From contig JAAOMT010000590.1 of the NCBI GenBank assembly GCA_016748015.1, forward strand, positions 125,107 to 189,106: a stretch of 64,000 nt of DNA, read 5' to 3'. This DNA is from Geosiphon pyriformis (taxonomy: Eukaryota; Glomeromycota; Glomeromycetes; Archaeosporales; Geosiphonaceae). The notes under the pieces were generated by a model, which worked only from the letters and a program-made list of their open reading frames with translations, searched no databases and was not told where the DNA came from. Position numbers and translations under genes: made by a program. Positions 11,654 through 24,060 of this stretch are shown piece after piece (position 1 is the stretch's first letter; every line of letters starts with the position of its first letter).

Positions 11654-12990
11654 TTATGATTTAAAAAACTTTATACTACTTAACAAAAATTTAACCTGTT
11701 GATTTTCTGATCCAGACATTATAGTATGCTCATAATTTGTTGTCTTTTGACAAAAGCCACTTTTAGAATTATTGTCATGCAATTCTATATTGTAAGATCC
11801 AAAATATAATCCAAAATCTATATTACCATAAGATTCAGATTTACTAATAAATTTGCTAAGTTTAGCATTATTAGTATTGCTGTTTTCGAAAAAAAAAATA
11901 AAACTTTTTTTTTCTTTTAAACAATTATTCTCAAAGTGCCACAATTGTGAATTATAGCTACCAATTAACTAACCAGTTTTTTTTACTTTAATAATGCTTA
12001 TTTTTGCTCTTTTATTATCATATAATTAATAAAATTTGGCTGAAGTAAATTCATTTTGACTGTCACAAAATAATAATTTAAAATCAGTTTCAAGTTAATT
12101 TTTAAGAAGAGTATTCTCATATTTGTTTTGAATTCAATAATCAAACTGTTTTATATTATGCCATTAAAAAAGCTTTGAATCAATATTTGATCAAAAAAAA
12201 CATAATGACTGAGCATCTACAAACTTTTAATGACTACTTAATATGAAATAATAATGTAAAAAATCTTCATATAAAGTTTCAGGTAAAATTTTTACAAATA
12301 GTTTTACTTTGTGATAAAAGTTAACTAAAGATAAATTAAAGATAGAAGTCTTTGAATGGATTTCTTAAAGATATTAAAGTTTTCATCTATTCAGATAAAA
12401 ACTTTTTTTAGTTGAATATTGTTATTTAATTTAGCAACTTCTTATTCTATAATCTTTTCTATATTTCAGATTCTTGTATATTTAGGTAATTCTGAGTTAA
12501 AATTAAGCAAATATAATTTTCACTAAGGGTGGTAAAATTTTGGAAGTTGAAAACTATAGCTGGATTGACAGCAGCTAGTTTGGTGCAAAATTTTTGTAAT
12601 TTTTTGAAAGAATTATGCATAAATAAAGTTTTATGCAAAGTAGCAAAATTTTTTTCTAGCTTTTTTGCATGATATTCAATCAAATAGTCTTTAAAAAAAT
12701 CAATAAAGTTTTCTAAAATAAGTTTATTAGCAATAACAAACAATTCTAAAATAATAGATACTCTATGTTTATCAAGAAAAATCTCGTCATTATAAATATA
12801 TCTTTACAGAAAATAAAAAAATATGAATTAATATTGTCTAAAATACTTGAAGCAAAAAATGTCTTATCTAAGAATTATCTCAAAAATTTTTGGTAAAATA
12901 TTAGGTTAAGTGAAAATAATAGTATTATTTTTTTTTTAATCCAATTTTCAGAAAGAGCTGTAGTAAAATATAGTGATCTTACTATTAAAA
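11654..12990 (-). pseudogene. BTB-BACK-TLDc gene relic
   Basis: On the minus strand the order is as follows. The C-terminal end of a BTB domain reads YIYNDEIFLDKHRVSIILEL (about 12,800-12,740). A BACK-like domain follows (IANKLILENFIDFFKDYL, LHKTLFMHNSFKKLQKFC, FNFQNFTTLSEN; 12,743-12,459). Next come a heavily interrupted linker and a TLDc domain (FKLLFCDSQNEFTSAKFY, stop, DNKRAKISIIKVKKTG, stop, LIGSYNSQLW, KKSFIFFFEN, FGLYFGSYNIELHDNN; about 12,080-11,660). The motif order is that of Glomeromycotina BTB/TLDc proteins, in which BTB mediates oligomerisation or Cullin-3 binding. Several stops interrupt it, and the start of the BTB domain (12,990-12,800) is barely legible, so it is dead. Confidence 0.8.
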
Positions 12991-13165
12991 TTTGTGAATG
13001 TGTATAAAAAATTTTAATATTAAGCACTTTGCCAACTATAATTCTAACATTAGAGAACTTCTGACTGTTAAATAGATTCTCAAAATTATTGAATAAAGTT
13101 TGAAAGTATTGTTGCAGTAATATTAGTAATTATATTAAGACAGGATATAATTTGAAATAACAAAT

Positions 13166-13291
13166 AGTAAAATCTGTAATAATCAGCTATATAAGATAAA
13201 GCCTGTGATAAATTGAATAGATTAAGTAAAATCTGTAATAGATTAGTAAAATCTGCAATAGAATAAAAACCTGTAAATTCCATGATTATAT
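13166..13291 (+). repeat. Left inverted arm
   Basis: Partner of 14,581-14,705 in reverse complement. Contains three copies of the agtaaaatctg word. Confidence 0.6.
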
Positions 13292-13319
13292 CAAGTAAAA
13301 TCTACAATAAATAAATATT

Positions 13320-13649
13320 TTTTAAAAGCAACAGCTTTTTTTAAGAACAGACCCAATTGAAGTACTGTAAAATTGATTAAATTAAATGGCACAACTTTGA
13401 ATAGAAAATTCAACCAAGTAATATTGTTATTACTAAGACAGATAAGCTTAAAAATAAAAGTTTTTTTTATTATATATAGCAATCAGTTTTTAAGAAAAAT
13501 AGCATTTTTTGAGAACAGACCCAATTGAAAATACTATAAAGTTGACCAAATTTTAAATAAAAAATTCAAACAAGTAATACTGTTATTATTGAAACAGATA
13601 AGCTTAAAAAAAGAAATTTTTCTTTATTATATATAGTAATCAGTTTTTA
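13320..13649. repeat. Imperfect tandem duplication of a ~165-bp unit
   Basis: Copy 1 (13,320-13,490) and copy 2 (13,491-13,649) share AAGAACAGACCCAATTGAA (GAGAACAGACC in copy 2), CAAGTAATA.TGTTATTA, ACAGATAAGCTTAAAAA and TTATTATATATAG.AATCAG. The copies have diverged by substitutions and small gaps. Confidence 0.75.
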
Positions 13650-14580
13650 TTGCAAAAAACTCAAATTTTTCTATAAATGACAAAATCCATTATATAACTA
13701 CTTTTGGAAGAAAGACATAACTTTCAATTGCTATTGTTTTTGCTTTGTAGATTTTTTACAACTCATTATATTGATACCAGCCAGAATTTTTAAAATTTTT
13801 GAAACAAATATCGGCTATATAATAGATATTGTTACAAAAAAAACTCCTATTAGGCGATATCTATATTAAAAAATTAATAAATAAATATAATAAGTAATAA
13901 ACTTAATTCAAATTTATCTTTGTTTTGTAATTTTATTTCTTTTAATAAATTTTTGTTTTAAAGAAATGTTTTTTCATTAATAATTCTAATTTTCATAATA
14001 TTAATAATATAAATCAAAAACAGTTACTGATTAATTTGTCTTTTTGATACAGTATCTTTCATTCTATAAATAAAAATAAAGTTAATACTTTTTAATTTTG
14101 ATTAGAAATTATTCTCTATTTTATACATTATTAGAACATTTAAAATATTTTACATATGCCAACTTTGAATTTAAATTTTTGTTTGCATCTTCATTTACAA
14201 GTGTAAAGACTTTTACATCTCCTTTACATATCTTAATATTCAATAAAATACTATTATATAGAAGTATAATTCATATAAATAATAATTTTTTACTTACTTC
14301 TTATATATATAATTATGATCTAAAATTTTATAGCTATTACTAAGACTATTATCTCTTAAAGATATTATATTAAACATATATAAGTTTAAAATTAAGAATA
14401 CTTCTATAAATAGTATTTATATGCATCAAATAGTTAATAATAATGAGTGCCAAATGGCTTTTTTTTTTTAATAAAGCTAGTAGACAAAACATAATTGCCC
14501 ATTAGCAATAATGTTATAATAGTAAAGATAATGTATATTTATTTTTTTTACACATTTTATATATTTCATTTTTTTATTTA

Positions 14581-14705
14581 ATACAATTATGGGATTTACA
14601 AATTTTATTTTATTGTAGATTTTACTAATCTATTACAGATTTTATTCAATTTATTTAATCTATTACAAATTTTATCTTATATGATTGATCATTATAGGTT
14701 TTACT
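14581..14705 (-). repeat. Right inverted arm
   Basis: Reverse complement of the left arm at roughly 80% identity by eye. Further agattttac words extend to 14,760. Confidence 0.6.
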
Positions 14706-17339
14706 AATTTATTATAGGTTTTACTAATTGTTATCTCAGATTTTACTCTGTTGTATTATATTTTTTTCAAACTAATCCGAAAACTTTTTTTGACATACCA
14801 ATATTTATGCAATTAACATGTGATTTAATATTTATTCAGAGCTAAAGTAAAATATTAATTAATATTTTATCAATTGATCAACTAATTCTGAGTCTTTAAA
14901 CTTTCTATTCTTTTAGTCTCTCAAATATTTTGTCTGAAAAATCACTCTAAAATGATTCTGTAACTTTTTGCAATCAAATATTAGAACCTTTTTTTCAAAA
15001 AAATGAAATATTTCAATAGCCAAAATTTTAGTTTCTTTATTAAAAAACATGTATAAAATTTGAGCTAAATTTTTATAGTATTATCATCTAAAATTAACTA
15101 TAATTAAGTAAAACTTTTGATCTCAAAAACTGTACATTAAAAAAGTTTAATTTTAATAAAAACTTTAAAAAATTTAGCTCAATTACCAATTTTCTATTTT
15201 TTATATTGCAATATAATATTATATATTGTTATATAATTTATATATTATAAGTTTATAAGTTATATAAACTGTTTAATTTTGAATTCAGCTTATTTTTAAC
15301 TAAAAATTATTCTTTATTATAATTTATTTATCAAAATAAGTAGTTTATAATTTTATAAAAATTGGAAATTAGACATATTTTTATATGTGAATTATTGTTT
15401 TGGGTTAAGATAATAAATGATAACAATAATATAAATATGATTAGCTTTAATGAAAATTTAATAACTAGTCATATGTTAAATACATATGATCCACATTTAT
15501 AGTTACTGTTTGTAACTAGAATAATTAAAACATTAAACAAAAAACAAAAAATTCTTATTTTATTGCATTTAACTTTAAATTAAAAAAATAACAATTTTAT
15601 AGGTAAATTAAAAACTTTATTCACATTTTTAGCATTAAAACATAATATAATTTATTAATTAACACATAATTTTTTTTTGAGCAAATCACAAAAATATTAA
15701 TTTAAGATTGTATTAAAAAAAATTAAACTATTTACAGTAAGAATCAAAAAAATAACAGAAAATCATTTTATTATTCTTAATTTTAGTTTTAATATTTTTA
15801 AAAAATAAACTGTATAAGATAGTAGCATAATAAAAACTATTTATTATAACTATATCTGTATAAATATTTATAAATAAATAAAATAAATATTATATTTTTT
15901 AATATGTAGATTATTTAACAATTTTAACTGCTCAAAAAAAATATTACATACTTAAAAGTCTGATTTAGATTTATGATTCTTATTTATAACATAATTGTTA
16001 AAAAAAATTAATTAATAATTATGTTATGTTTTTTTGTGTAATATTAACTGTTATTTAGATTGAAATGTATTTTTTTGGTGCTTTTATAATTGGTAAAGCT
16101 AGATATTAAAGACTATAGACACATTTATTAATTAAGTTATTAACAAAAATTTTTAACTTTTTATAGTTATATTTATAAATAAATTTTATTTAAGCTGTTA
16201 AAATTTTATTATTATTTTAATTCTTAAAATTTTGTTTGTTTTAAATTTTATAATTGATGCTTAAAGTATATTATATATTCAAAGTTTATATTAAAAATAA
16301 CTTATTTTTTTAAGCTTGTCATTATATGTGATAAATATTTTTATTAACTAACTAAAAAAAAGAGATTTTCATATTTATGCAACATTTTTAATTATTAAAC
16401 AAAAATTGAAATAAATATTTTTTATAAACAATATTAAATAATTAATAATTTATTTATATATTAAAAAAAAGCAATTAATGTACAACATCTTTTTAAAAAA
16501 ATACCATATATATAAATTGTAATGTTATAAGTCAAAATTACATGATAATAAATAGTTAAAAGTAAGATAATTAAAAACAATATAAAAAAAAGAGAAAATT
16601 GAATATGTAAATAATTTAATTAATGTAATTAGTCTTAAAATAACAGTTATTAATTTTTTCAAAAAAATTTGAAAATTGAAAAATAGTTTCTAATTGTTAA
16701 AAATTTTATGTCTCAATTAATGTTTCTAACCTAACTTTATAAATTACAATTCAAAAAAAAAGAAAAAAAATTTAACTTAATGATAAAAAAATAGATTAAT
16801 AATTCAAATATATATAAGTAAAAGTATTAATAATTTTAGGCCTTAGTCACAAAATAAAGAGCTATAATGTTTACAAATAAGACTCAAAAAGGGGTTTTTA
16901 AAATTTGTATAGTTAAATTTTAATGATTAGTCTTATATTAAAAGTGTTCTTTAATCTTTCAAAATTTGATGATTATAAAATATTTTTTATAATTAGTCTG
17001 TATGTAAAAAAAAACTTAACAAATAACCCGCAAAAATTACCACATATAAAGCTTTTTTATTTTTTGTACTTCCCAAATACATGTAAAAGCCAATGTAGTA
17101 AAATTGATTTTTCACTATTTTCAATCCAAAATTCAATTTGTGGCTTTGTAAACAATTTATATTAAAAACAAATATAGTCAATTAAGAATGTAGTAAGCTA
17201 ATTTAAATAATATATGTTTGAACAATATAATTCTTTGCCAAAAACTAGGTGGATCAATTTAGTAAATAATGTCACAACATTGCGAATTGAATATCTTTGA
17301 ATGTTAAATTTTTCGTCATCACTGTATAATAATTCCGTC
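14706..17339. other. AT-rich gene desert
   Basis: More than 2.5 kb of A/T-dominated sequence. The overlapping readings near 16,923-17,181 on both strands are low-complexity and unrecognised. Confidence 0.55.
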
Positions 17340-18669
17340 TTAGAGAGGCAGCCATAGAAAGCCTCCAGGTGGACATTGCATCTTCCAAAGAAAGTAAGGA
17401 CCATTATGCACAGCATAATTATTGGTTGAGTATTGGTTGTTACATGGCTATTAAAAAAATAAAGATAAAGGTGAAGATAATTAAAATTAATAATTTTTTA
17501 AAATTTAAGAAAGAACTTTTAGAAATATTTACCTGGCTCTCTTCGATAAAATGATCTCGCCCTGATACTGGTCCTGCACACACAAATAACTTTCCTGTTG
17601 AACACAAACAATCATCTGCCTCAATCCAATATTCCAACATAGTGTGGGTGTAAAACGAAACACTCGGTGGTAGCCTTGGAACATAATCATCCATATTAGT
17701 GATCCGATGAATACGCATCTTACTGGTAAGTGAATTCACATAATGCGCAAATTGACGATTGCCAACGCGAGGTTGTCCAAAAGTATACACGTTTATGTTT
17801 TGTTTAAGATTGAGCGCTATTAATTCTAGCATTCCAAGCAAAACATATACTGAAATGGTCAAAGTAAAGCGATTTAATGTTTAAATTAAAAATAATTTAA
17901 TTTAAGAAAATTCTATAAGCTTCTTACCACCACCCAAACCATGCCCAACTGCGATAACATGTTGGAAAGCTTTACTTTGAAGTTGAGAATCATAAAAGTC
18001 TTTAAATTTTGGTTTTATGATCTCAAAACGTCTCTGAAACTCATAGTCAATTTTTGCGCCATCCATTCGATGATAAGGAACCAATATATTTTCCCTATTT
18101 CTCCAGTATTCCTCATTTCCTAATGGTTCCCCTTTTACAGCGATGAATATCGTGTCACCGATAGTATAAAACCCCGCTGCAACAGAGTCGGAACCATTCT
18201 GTCACGACAAAATTATTTTGAAAATCACACCTGCTAATTTTCAAATAAAAATACCATAAATTTCTGGCCCAATAGCTTGCACTTTACTAAGACAATAAGA
18301 ACCCGCAGCAATTTTAGTGTATTGATAGAATTTTTTTTTTGAAAAAAGATATTTTGTATTTCTTTTGAGTAAAAAATGTCTGTTGATCTCAGTGATGTTA
18401 TTTTTTTCGGCAAAAAAATTTTCTTTACTTTTTAAATTGGGCAGTGGTAAAATCTTCACTTGTTGAGTTATAAGATTCTCATGGGTATCATTTCCTGCTA
18501 GAACAAGCCTTGAATGAGCCGATGCTGTAAGATTGCCGGAATGTTGGGAGAATCTCCATGGTATTATTACCCAGGCAAACTTTAATACAAAAAGAAAAGC
18601 GATAAAGTATAGCTTAAATATACGACTTCCTAACCGTCTTTTAATATAAAGTGCTGACTTTTGGTGCAT
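17340..18669 (-). CDS. Class-3 lipase-like protein lacking the catalytic serine
   Basis: Four exons on the minus strand (18,283-18,669; 17,928-18,198; 17,533-17,849; 17,340-17,447) join in frame through introns of 84, 78 and 85 nt and give about 360 residues. I start at the Met at 18,669 (MHQKSALY); an in-frame Met 19 codons upstream would only add a tail. A membrane-anchor helix follows at about residues 20-37 (IFKLYFIAFLFVLKFAWVII). The fungal class-3 lipase fold is then legible: KIAAGSYC (about 120-127), FIAVKGE (oxyanion-strand region), the nucleophile elbow GHGLGG (214-219), VYTFGQPRVGN (240-250), MDDYVPRLPP with the expected acid Asp274, YTHTMLEYWI, and the C-terminal CNNQ...HNGPYF with the expected His339. 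In the family the elbow is GHSLG; here the nucleophile position 216 is Gly, so triacylglycerol hydrolysis by the usual Ser-Asp-His triad is not expected. It may be a non-enzymatic lipid-binding or membrane-anchored paralogue. An intact frame through four exons argues that it is kept. Confidence 0.85.
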
Positions 18670-20075
18670 TCTAATAACTAAAACCTCGTAAATAATGATT
18701 TTAGTATGAGTTTGAAGTATCTCCAACAGATATATTCAAATCTCGTAAGATTTTAACATATCATAAAAATGATATCCGACGAGAAATTATTTAAAAGCAA
18801 TAGGACTCTGTACTTGTAATGAGATTGACAATTGATTAATTAATTAATTAATTTAATTTAATCAATTATTTGATATCGCGGGAAATTTTCTTTTTCACTG
18901 TGATTTGTATCGACGATCACATAGATTTTCATCTCTTTTCTCTTGGTTGTTTATTTATCCATTTTTCCCTTAATATGACTATAAGGGGGGAGGGGTGAAT
19001 ATTTTTGAAACTTAAAGTAAAATAGGTGAGAAAAGACAAATATGTCAAAAAATAAATGATATTAAAAGTGATATTATATTATTAATACTAGAGGAATTAT
19101 TTTATTGTATCATCAATTTTTGGTCAAATTTTGAAGGTAAGCTCACCTAATATGAATCGTACTAGGATTAGGCTTTAAAAAATATTCTTTGAAAACTGAT
19201 TGAGAAAATCATAAATGTTTTATATAAAATACATGCACTTGAAAACTTTTAATTTAAAATTTCTAAGGAGCTATATCAGTCTTGTTTGGTAGCTGATTGA
19301 ACACATAGCCTTAATAAAATGGTCAATATTTATATTCAAAATGTACAAACACAATTTTTAAATGTTTACAAAGTTTTATTAAGAGATTGAATGCTATTTA
19401 AATTCTAAAATATGTTTCCACAACAAAAGATTAGGATAAAGGATATAGTTATGAGTTACATTTACTTGAAATCTCAAGTCATTTGATAAATACTTTTAAT
19501 AAAAAAGCGTAGCGTAACGCAGAGTGCTAATTTTAAATTAGTGCTAAAAGAGCAGTAATTTTAAATACTTTTGAACCTAATTTCCCTCAATGTTACAAAT
19601 CCAATCGATAACAATTTAGAATAATTCCTAAATTAAAGTCAGCCAGAAAATGAGACAACAAACAAATAAATAAATGTATAAAGTGCCTTCTGGATTTTTA
19701 TAAATTATATTTGATATGTTTAATATATATTCTCTTGCTAAAATATCAATTACATTTTTGTTTTTCTAAAATATATCAATCGTTATTTTCCTAAATTATA
19801 AGAAACTCTGATATTTTTTATTCTAACTTTTAACTGCTAATAATTTAAATAAAAATCCAACACACGATGCTAATTAACAAGAACTGATTTTGATTCTTTC
19901 CCAAATTATTTGGAAAATTTTTTTTTGAAATGCCAGCTAAATTGATACCCCCCTTTTATTAATTTTTTCCTCCTCTCTAGCATTAAATCAATGTAATTAG
20001 GGAATAGCTGATCAAAAATTCTGTTATTAATAAGGAGAAAAGTTTTCATAAAAAAAATGGTTGTCGAGTAGATAA
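18670..20075. other. Intergenic between divergent lipase-like copies
   Basis: Probably holds the promoter of the minus-strand lipase-like gene. Visible features are a TTAATTAA tandem palindrome at 18,835-18,865, a purine run (GGGGGGAGGGG) near 18,986 and a small GC-richer word (GCGTAGCGTAACGC) at 19,507. No gene supported. Confidence 0.5.
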
Positions 20076-20827
20076 AGTGAAGAAAAAATTTATAAAGAAA
20101 TTTATACAACCTGGATTGGCTATCAAAAGGAATTCTTCAATAGATTTGAACCACTCGCTAATCAAAATTCAAATTCGTCTTTCTATTTGTCAAAACATGG
20201 GCTCGGTGGGGGTATGTGAAAAATCATCAACTATTTCTTGTTAGTAGTAAATCTCTTCTTTGTGTAGCATAGTCAGTTTTTGTCATAATAACATTTGTGA
20301 TTAGATTATCGAGATGCCATGATTTTGGTGTCTTCGCATATCGTCAACCATGTATTGCCAATGAGAAATTTGCAAGTTTTATTTGACTTTAATTGACCTT
20401 GGTCGATTTGCAATATTCTATGCTACGTTTGCTAAAAACACCATAATAGACTGGCCACCACCTCTCATTCCGAATACTAAAGGACTTATATCAATACAAG
20501 ATTTGTCCCTCTATGTCTATCACAAAAGTGAATTTTTGAATGTAGATCAGAAGATGGATTAGAAATAGGGTTTGTGATCTTTAAAAAGCCTTTTCAAAAT
20601 AAACCGTTTTGGGTACCATTTAATGTTTTTGAGACCTTCTCATATTGATTAAAATTTATTCTTTGCTCCTTTAGAGCTGTTCAGCAACTGGTCAAGACTA
20701 TAAAACTTTTACAGCCTATATAGAATTATATTTCGGGAAATGTATTGAATTTGAATTTTTAGAAAATGTAGTGCCCGGTTCAAAACTTCAAATTGCTACA
20801 TTAGAAATTGATTTTAATTTCCACTAA
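20076..20827 (+). pseudogene. Class-3 lipase-like relic on the opposite strand
   Basis: Three exon-like blocks. Block 1 (20,076-20,211) reads EEKIYKEIYTTWIGYQKEFF, NRFEPLAN, then KHGLGG ending at a GTATGT donor. This is the same phase and position as the exon end in the intact lipase-like gene. Block 2 (from 20,268) has an in-frame TAG, then DFGVFAYRQPCIANEKFASF, matching the family's YTFGQPRVGNxxFA, followed by stops and a weak DWPPPLIP. Block 3 (20,675-20,827) reads SCSATGQDYKTF, AYIELYFGKC and ends with TAA; it corresponds to the CN.Q..HNGPYFG..C end, with His missing. The nucleophile position is again Gly. Stops in block 2 make it a pseudogene. Confidence 0.7.
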
Positions 20828-22787
20828 ACTTATATACATGTAATATCAATGTTGCTCTAATTTAACTAAAGTAATAGATGTAAAATGTTATTCTTTTCCC
20901 AAAAATATTTGTGTGTATCTAAAATAAAAAGGTTAATCCGAACTGCCATGGATTAACTTTACAGAATTCATATAAGTGCCTGATATAGAAGTTCTCATGA
21001 ATCAGAGTAAAAAATTAGTGGATAACAAGTAACGAAAATTTTTTATTTTGTAAAAACAGATTTCAACAAACCGGGACATCTCATGATAAACAATGAATCT
21101 TATTAAATTTAATCAAAAAAATATTTTTGTCTTTGACCACCCTTAATATATGACCCTCGAGAATCGATGAAATTGTTTAATGAGTGTTATAAATAACAAA
21201 GAGATAATCTAAATAACAAAGTAAATCGATCCAAAATAGAAATTTTATAATCACCGAAAAACTAGCCTTTATTGTGGATTTTACAAATTGGTTTTTTTGG
21301 CTTTTCCAGCCAAATATCAATTAGATTATTTAAATTTTTCTCAAGTTTTGCAATATAAGTTTTGAATAAGTCCTTTGCTTGTTGAGCAACTCAAAATTTG
21401 AAGAAAATTTGAAGAGGAAATAAACATCAAATTTTATAAAAAAAAAGAATTTTTGTAAAGCGATTCAATTTAATTATTAACATAAAAAATTTTAATTTTC
21501 AAAATAAAATATACTTTTTATATATTATAAATTTAATAATATTTTTAATTATGAATTATGAATTAATTAATTTTTAAATCTTTTTTGATATTTTCTTTCA
21601 GAAAGAAATTAACATAACCTGCTTTTTTTAATGCTTAAAAAGTTGTTTAAACAAGTTTTAACAAAAAATAATTAGCTTTATGTTATTGTCATAATTTATA
21701 TTTTGTACAATTGATTAATTAAAATTAAAATTTTTAATACATTTTTAATATTATAATTGGTAGTGTGGGGTGAATATTAATAGATTAAAATTATAGTGTT
21801 ATTTTTATCTTGAACTTGGTTTATTATGAAAAGCAAAATAAACAAGATTTTTAATTATTTAATTCTTATAAAAATTATTATGATAATAGAATAATTTATA
21901 TAAATTGGTTTTAAATAAACTTATTTCATGCGAATAAAGATTTATTTAAAGAAAATCAGAAAAATAAGTAATTAAAATTTTCCAAAAAAAATTTCATAAT
22001 ATTAAATATTAGGAAAATAGTCATCAAAAAAATATTTTACTTTTATTGGTGAAAAAATAAATATATTGAAGACAAGTTTCAATTAAACCTAATTTAGTTT
22101 TAAAATAATAATAATCATGAAATTATTATTATCATTACAGACATATAAAGATATAAATAATCAAAAATTTTAATTCATAAATTCAAGTTTATATTAATAA
22201 TTTTCAATAAAAATTTATCAAAATAGAATTTTATAATTAAATTAAAAATCTTTTAAATAAAAAAATAATTTTTGTTTTACTTATAATTATAAATTATTAA
22301 TTTAAAAATAAAAATTTATTAATCTAATTCACAGCAATATTCTTAGGCAACAATCAATAAAACTTTAAATTTATAATACTCTTAACACACCTTATAACGT
22401 TTTAAAAAAATTGAATTTGTTTTATATTAAAGAGGGTTTAGAATAAATATAAATATTTCTTTAAATGAAAAAAAAAGAAGAAAACAATATATAAAGTATA
22501 TAATTTTTCATAACCTCTTAGCTATTAATAAAGAAAATATAGAAAATGTTAAAATAAAGCACTTAAGGCACTTTAAATTATGATTTAATTCAATAATTTA
22601 GAGTCCCATCTCAAAAACCATTTATTCGAAGCTAATTGTCATGATTTATTAATCAAGCAATCCAAGGAGAATAAATATACCAAAAGCTTTTTCTTTTTTG
22701 TTTAACTAAAAATATTCTCAAATCATTGAATTTATAGCAAAAAAAATAATATTGGCTACTAATAATTATTTCTATTTTCATAATTTT
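20828..22787. other. AT-rich, no gene seen
   Basis: Mostly A/T. No reading frame, RNA gene or repeat that I can support. Confidence 0.5.
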
Positions 22788-24060
22788 TCAAAGCTTAAAA
22801 TTCCCAAATTTACTAATTGGTTCGCAATTACTCATTTCAACCCCAAAATAAGGGCCATTATGAAATAATTTGTCAAGAACTTTGTTTATTGATTGATCAG
22901 AATTACACTCTTAAAGTAAAAAAAACATTGTTTTTTAACACATTTATCGAAAATTTCATAATCTAATATAGATTATCACTAACCATATTCTCATCAGAAT
23001 ACTGCGAATTCAATCATTCTTCTCTTTGACTTGACATCAAATCAGAAGAATTATAATCCCAATAAATATTTAGTTTAATCAGGACAATTACAATTACTCA
23101 ATGGCTCAATCCAAACTTCAGTACCGAAATGTCTCCTCCCCATTAAAGACAAAGGAAAGTGCGGCACATGATCATTTCCATGGGTAAAGCGGCGGTGAAG
23201 AATATTTTTGTTAAAATTATTGCTAAGGTGCTCGTTTCCAACTCTCGGAACTCCAAAAGTATAAATACCCTGCTTAAATTAATATTCGGTCAAGTATTCA
23301 TATTTACAATTTTATATTTTTCAATTACCCACATAACTGCAGCAATGTAGGCATATGCTTATATATATAGTTAAAAAAATAAATGATTCTTACTTTAAAT
23401 TTTAAAATAAAAAAACATTTAGGAAACTAACCTCCACCAAGACCATGTCCTGTAAAGATAATATCATACCATTCAGTTACACTTGGGAATTGAATTAAAG
23501 ATGATTGAATAGCTTGGATTAAAATATGAACTAATATTTTCATATCTTTCAATAATTTTGAGTCTACAAGAATTTTTTCACCCAACTTTGAACCATTTTA
23601 AAACGAAGTAGAATTTGTTTTGACTTTCTTGAAGCCTATTCTTTTTTTCTTAATTTCTAATATAAATAAAGAAGCATTATTATCTCAAGTTTTTATTTGA
23701 TTTAAAAATATTAATGGAGTTGAGATAATTACTAGCCCCGCAAATACAATTAATAAAGCGCTATATTCTGATGTGGCTTGATAATATTGAACCTCTACTG
23801 ATTAATAGTATTTGAAAGATTTATTAATTTCTTTAAGGAAACTTTGTATTTAAGACTAATTTTTTTCGAAAATCAAAAATCTTTAATTTGTAAACCAGGC
23901 ACTCTTAAGCCGATATTATTTAGACCGAAGCAGTCAATGACATTTATCATGAATGCAATATCGGAGAAAACCTCTAACTCTTCATCATCAGTTAAAATTT
24001 GTCTCTTGGGTTGTGACTGTGAGCGTTTTTTGATATGATTGATTTTTAGTGGGATATCAA
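22788..24060 (-). pseudogene. Third class-3 lipase-like copy, recently broken
   Basis: Minus-strand blocks from N to C terminus: LTDDEELEVFSDIAFMINVI (about 24,010-23,890); YYQATSEYSALLIVFAGL (about 23,790); a block starting NGSKLGEKILVD and ending FTGHGLGG at a GTTAGT donor (23,597-23,432); AYIAAVMWVIEKYKI (about 23,350); GIYTFGVPRVGNEHL, HGNDHVPHFPL and FGTEVWIEPL (about 23,280-23,060); then after an intron CNSDQSIN, FHNGPYFGVEMSNC to TGA at 22,788. The block before YTFG carries a stop and a frameshift unless a very short 38-nt intron is removed. After WIEPLSNCNCPD the frame is broken by TAA, and a TGA follows in the next segment. The Asp and His regions are retained but the elbow is GHGLG, with Gly at the nucleophile, as in the other two copies. 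Confidence 0.75.

Larger units (their letters stand above)
13166..14705. mobile_element. Foldback-like element with about 125-bp inverted arms
   Basis: The left arm (13,166-13,291) and the reverse complement of the right arm (14,581-14,705) align over about 125 nt with few gaps. They share words such as CATATAAGATAAA, AAATCTGTAATAGATTAG and TAAAATCT.CAATA.AATAAA. Both arms are themselves built from a short repeated word (agtaaaatctgtaatag); the right arm carries an extra unit out to about 14,760. The 1.29-kb interior contains a 165-bp tandem duplication and only an AT-rich, unrecognised reading (14,098-14,343). No transposase is seen, so it is a foldback or MITE-like candidate. No clear target-site duplication was found. 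Confidence 0.6.

Noticed and set aside
19504-19530. Small GC-richer word GCGTAGCGTAACGC as a possible SINE or regulatory site
   Set aside because: No A/B box, no second copy in the window and no structure beyond 14 bp.
23260-23320. A 38-nt intron that would rescue the third lipase-like copy
   Set aside because: Too short compared with the 78-85 nt introns of the intact copy, and other lesions remain downstream.
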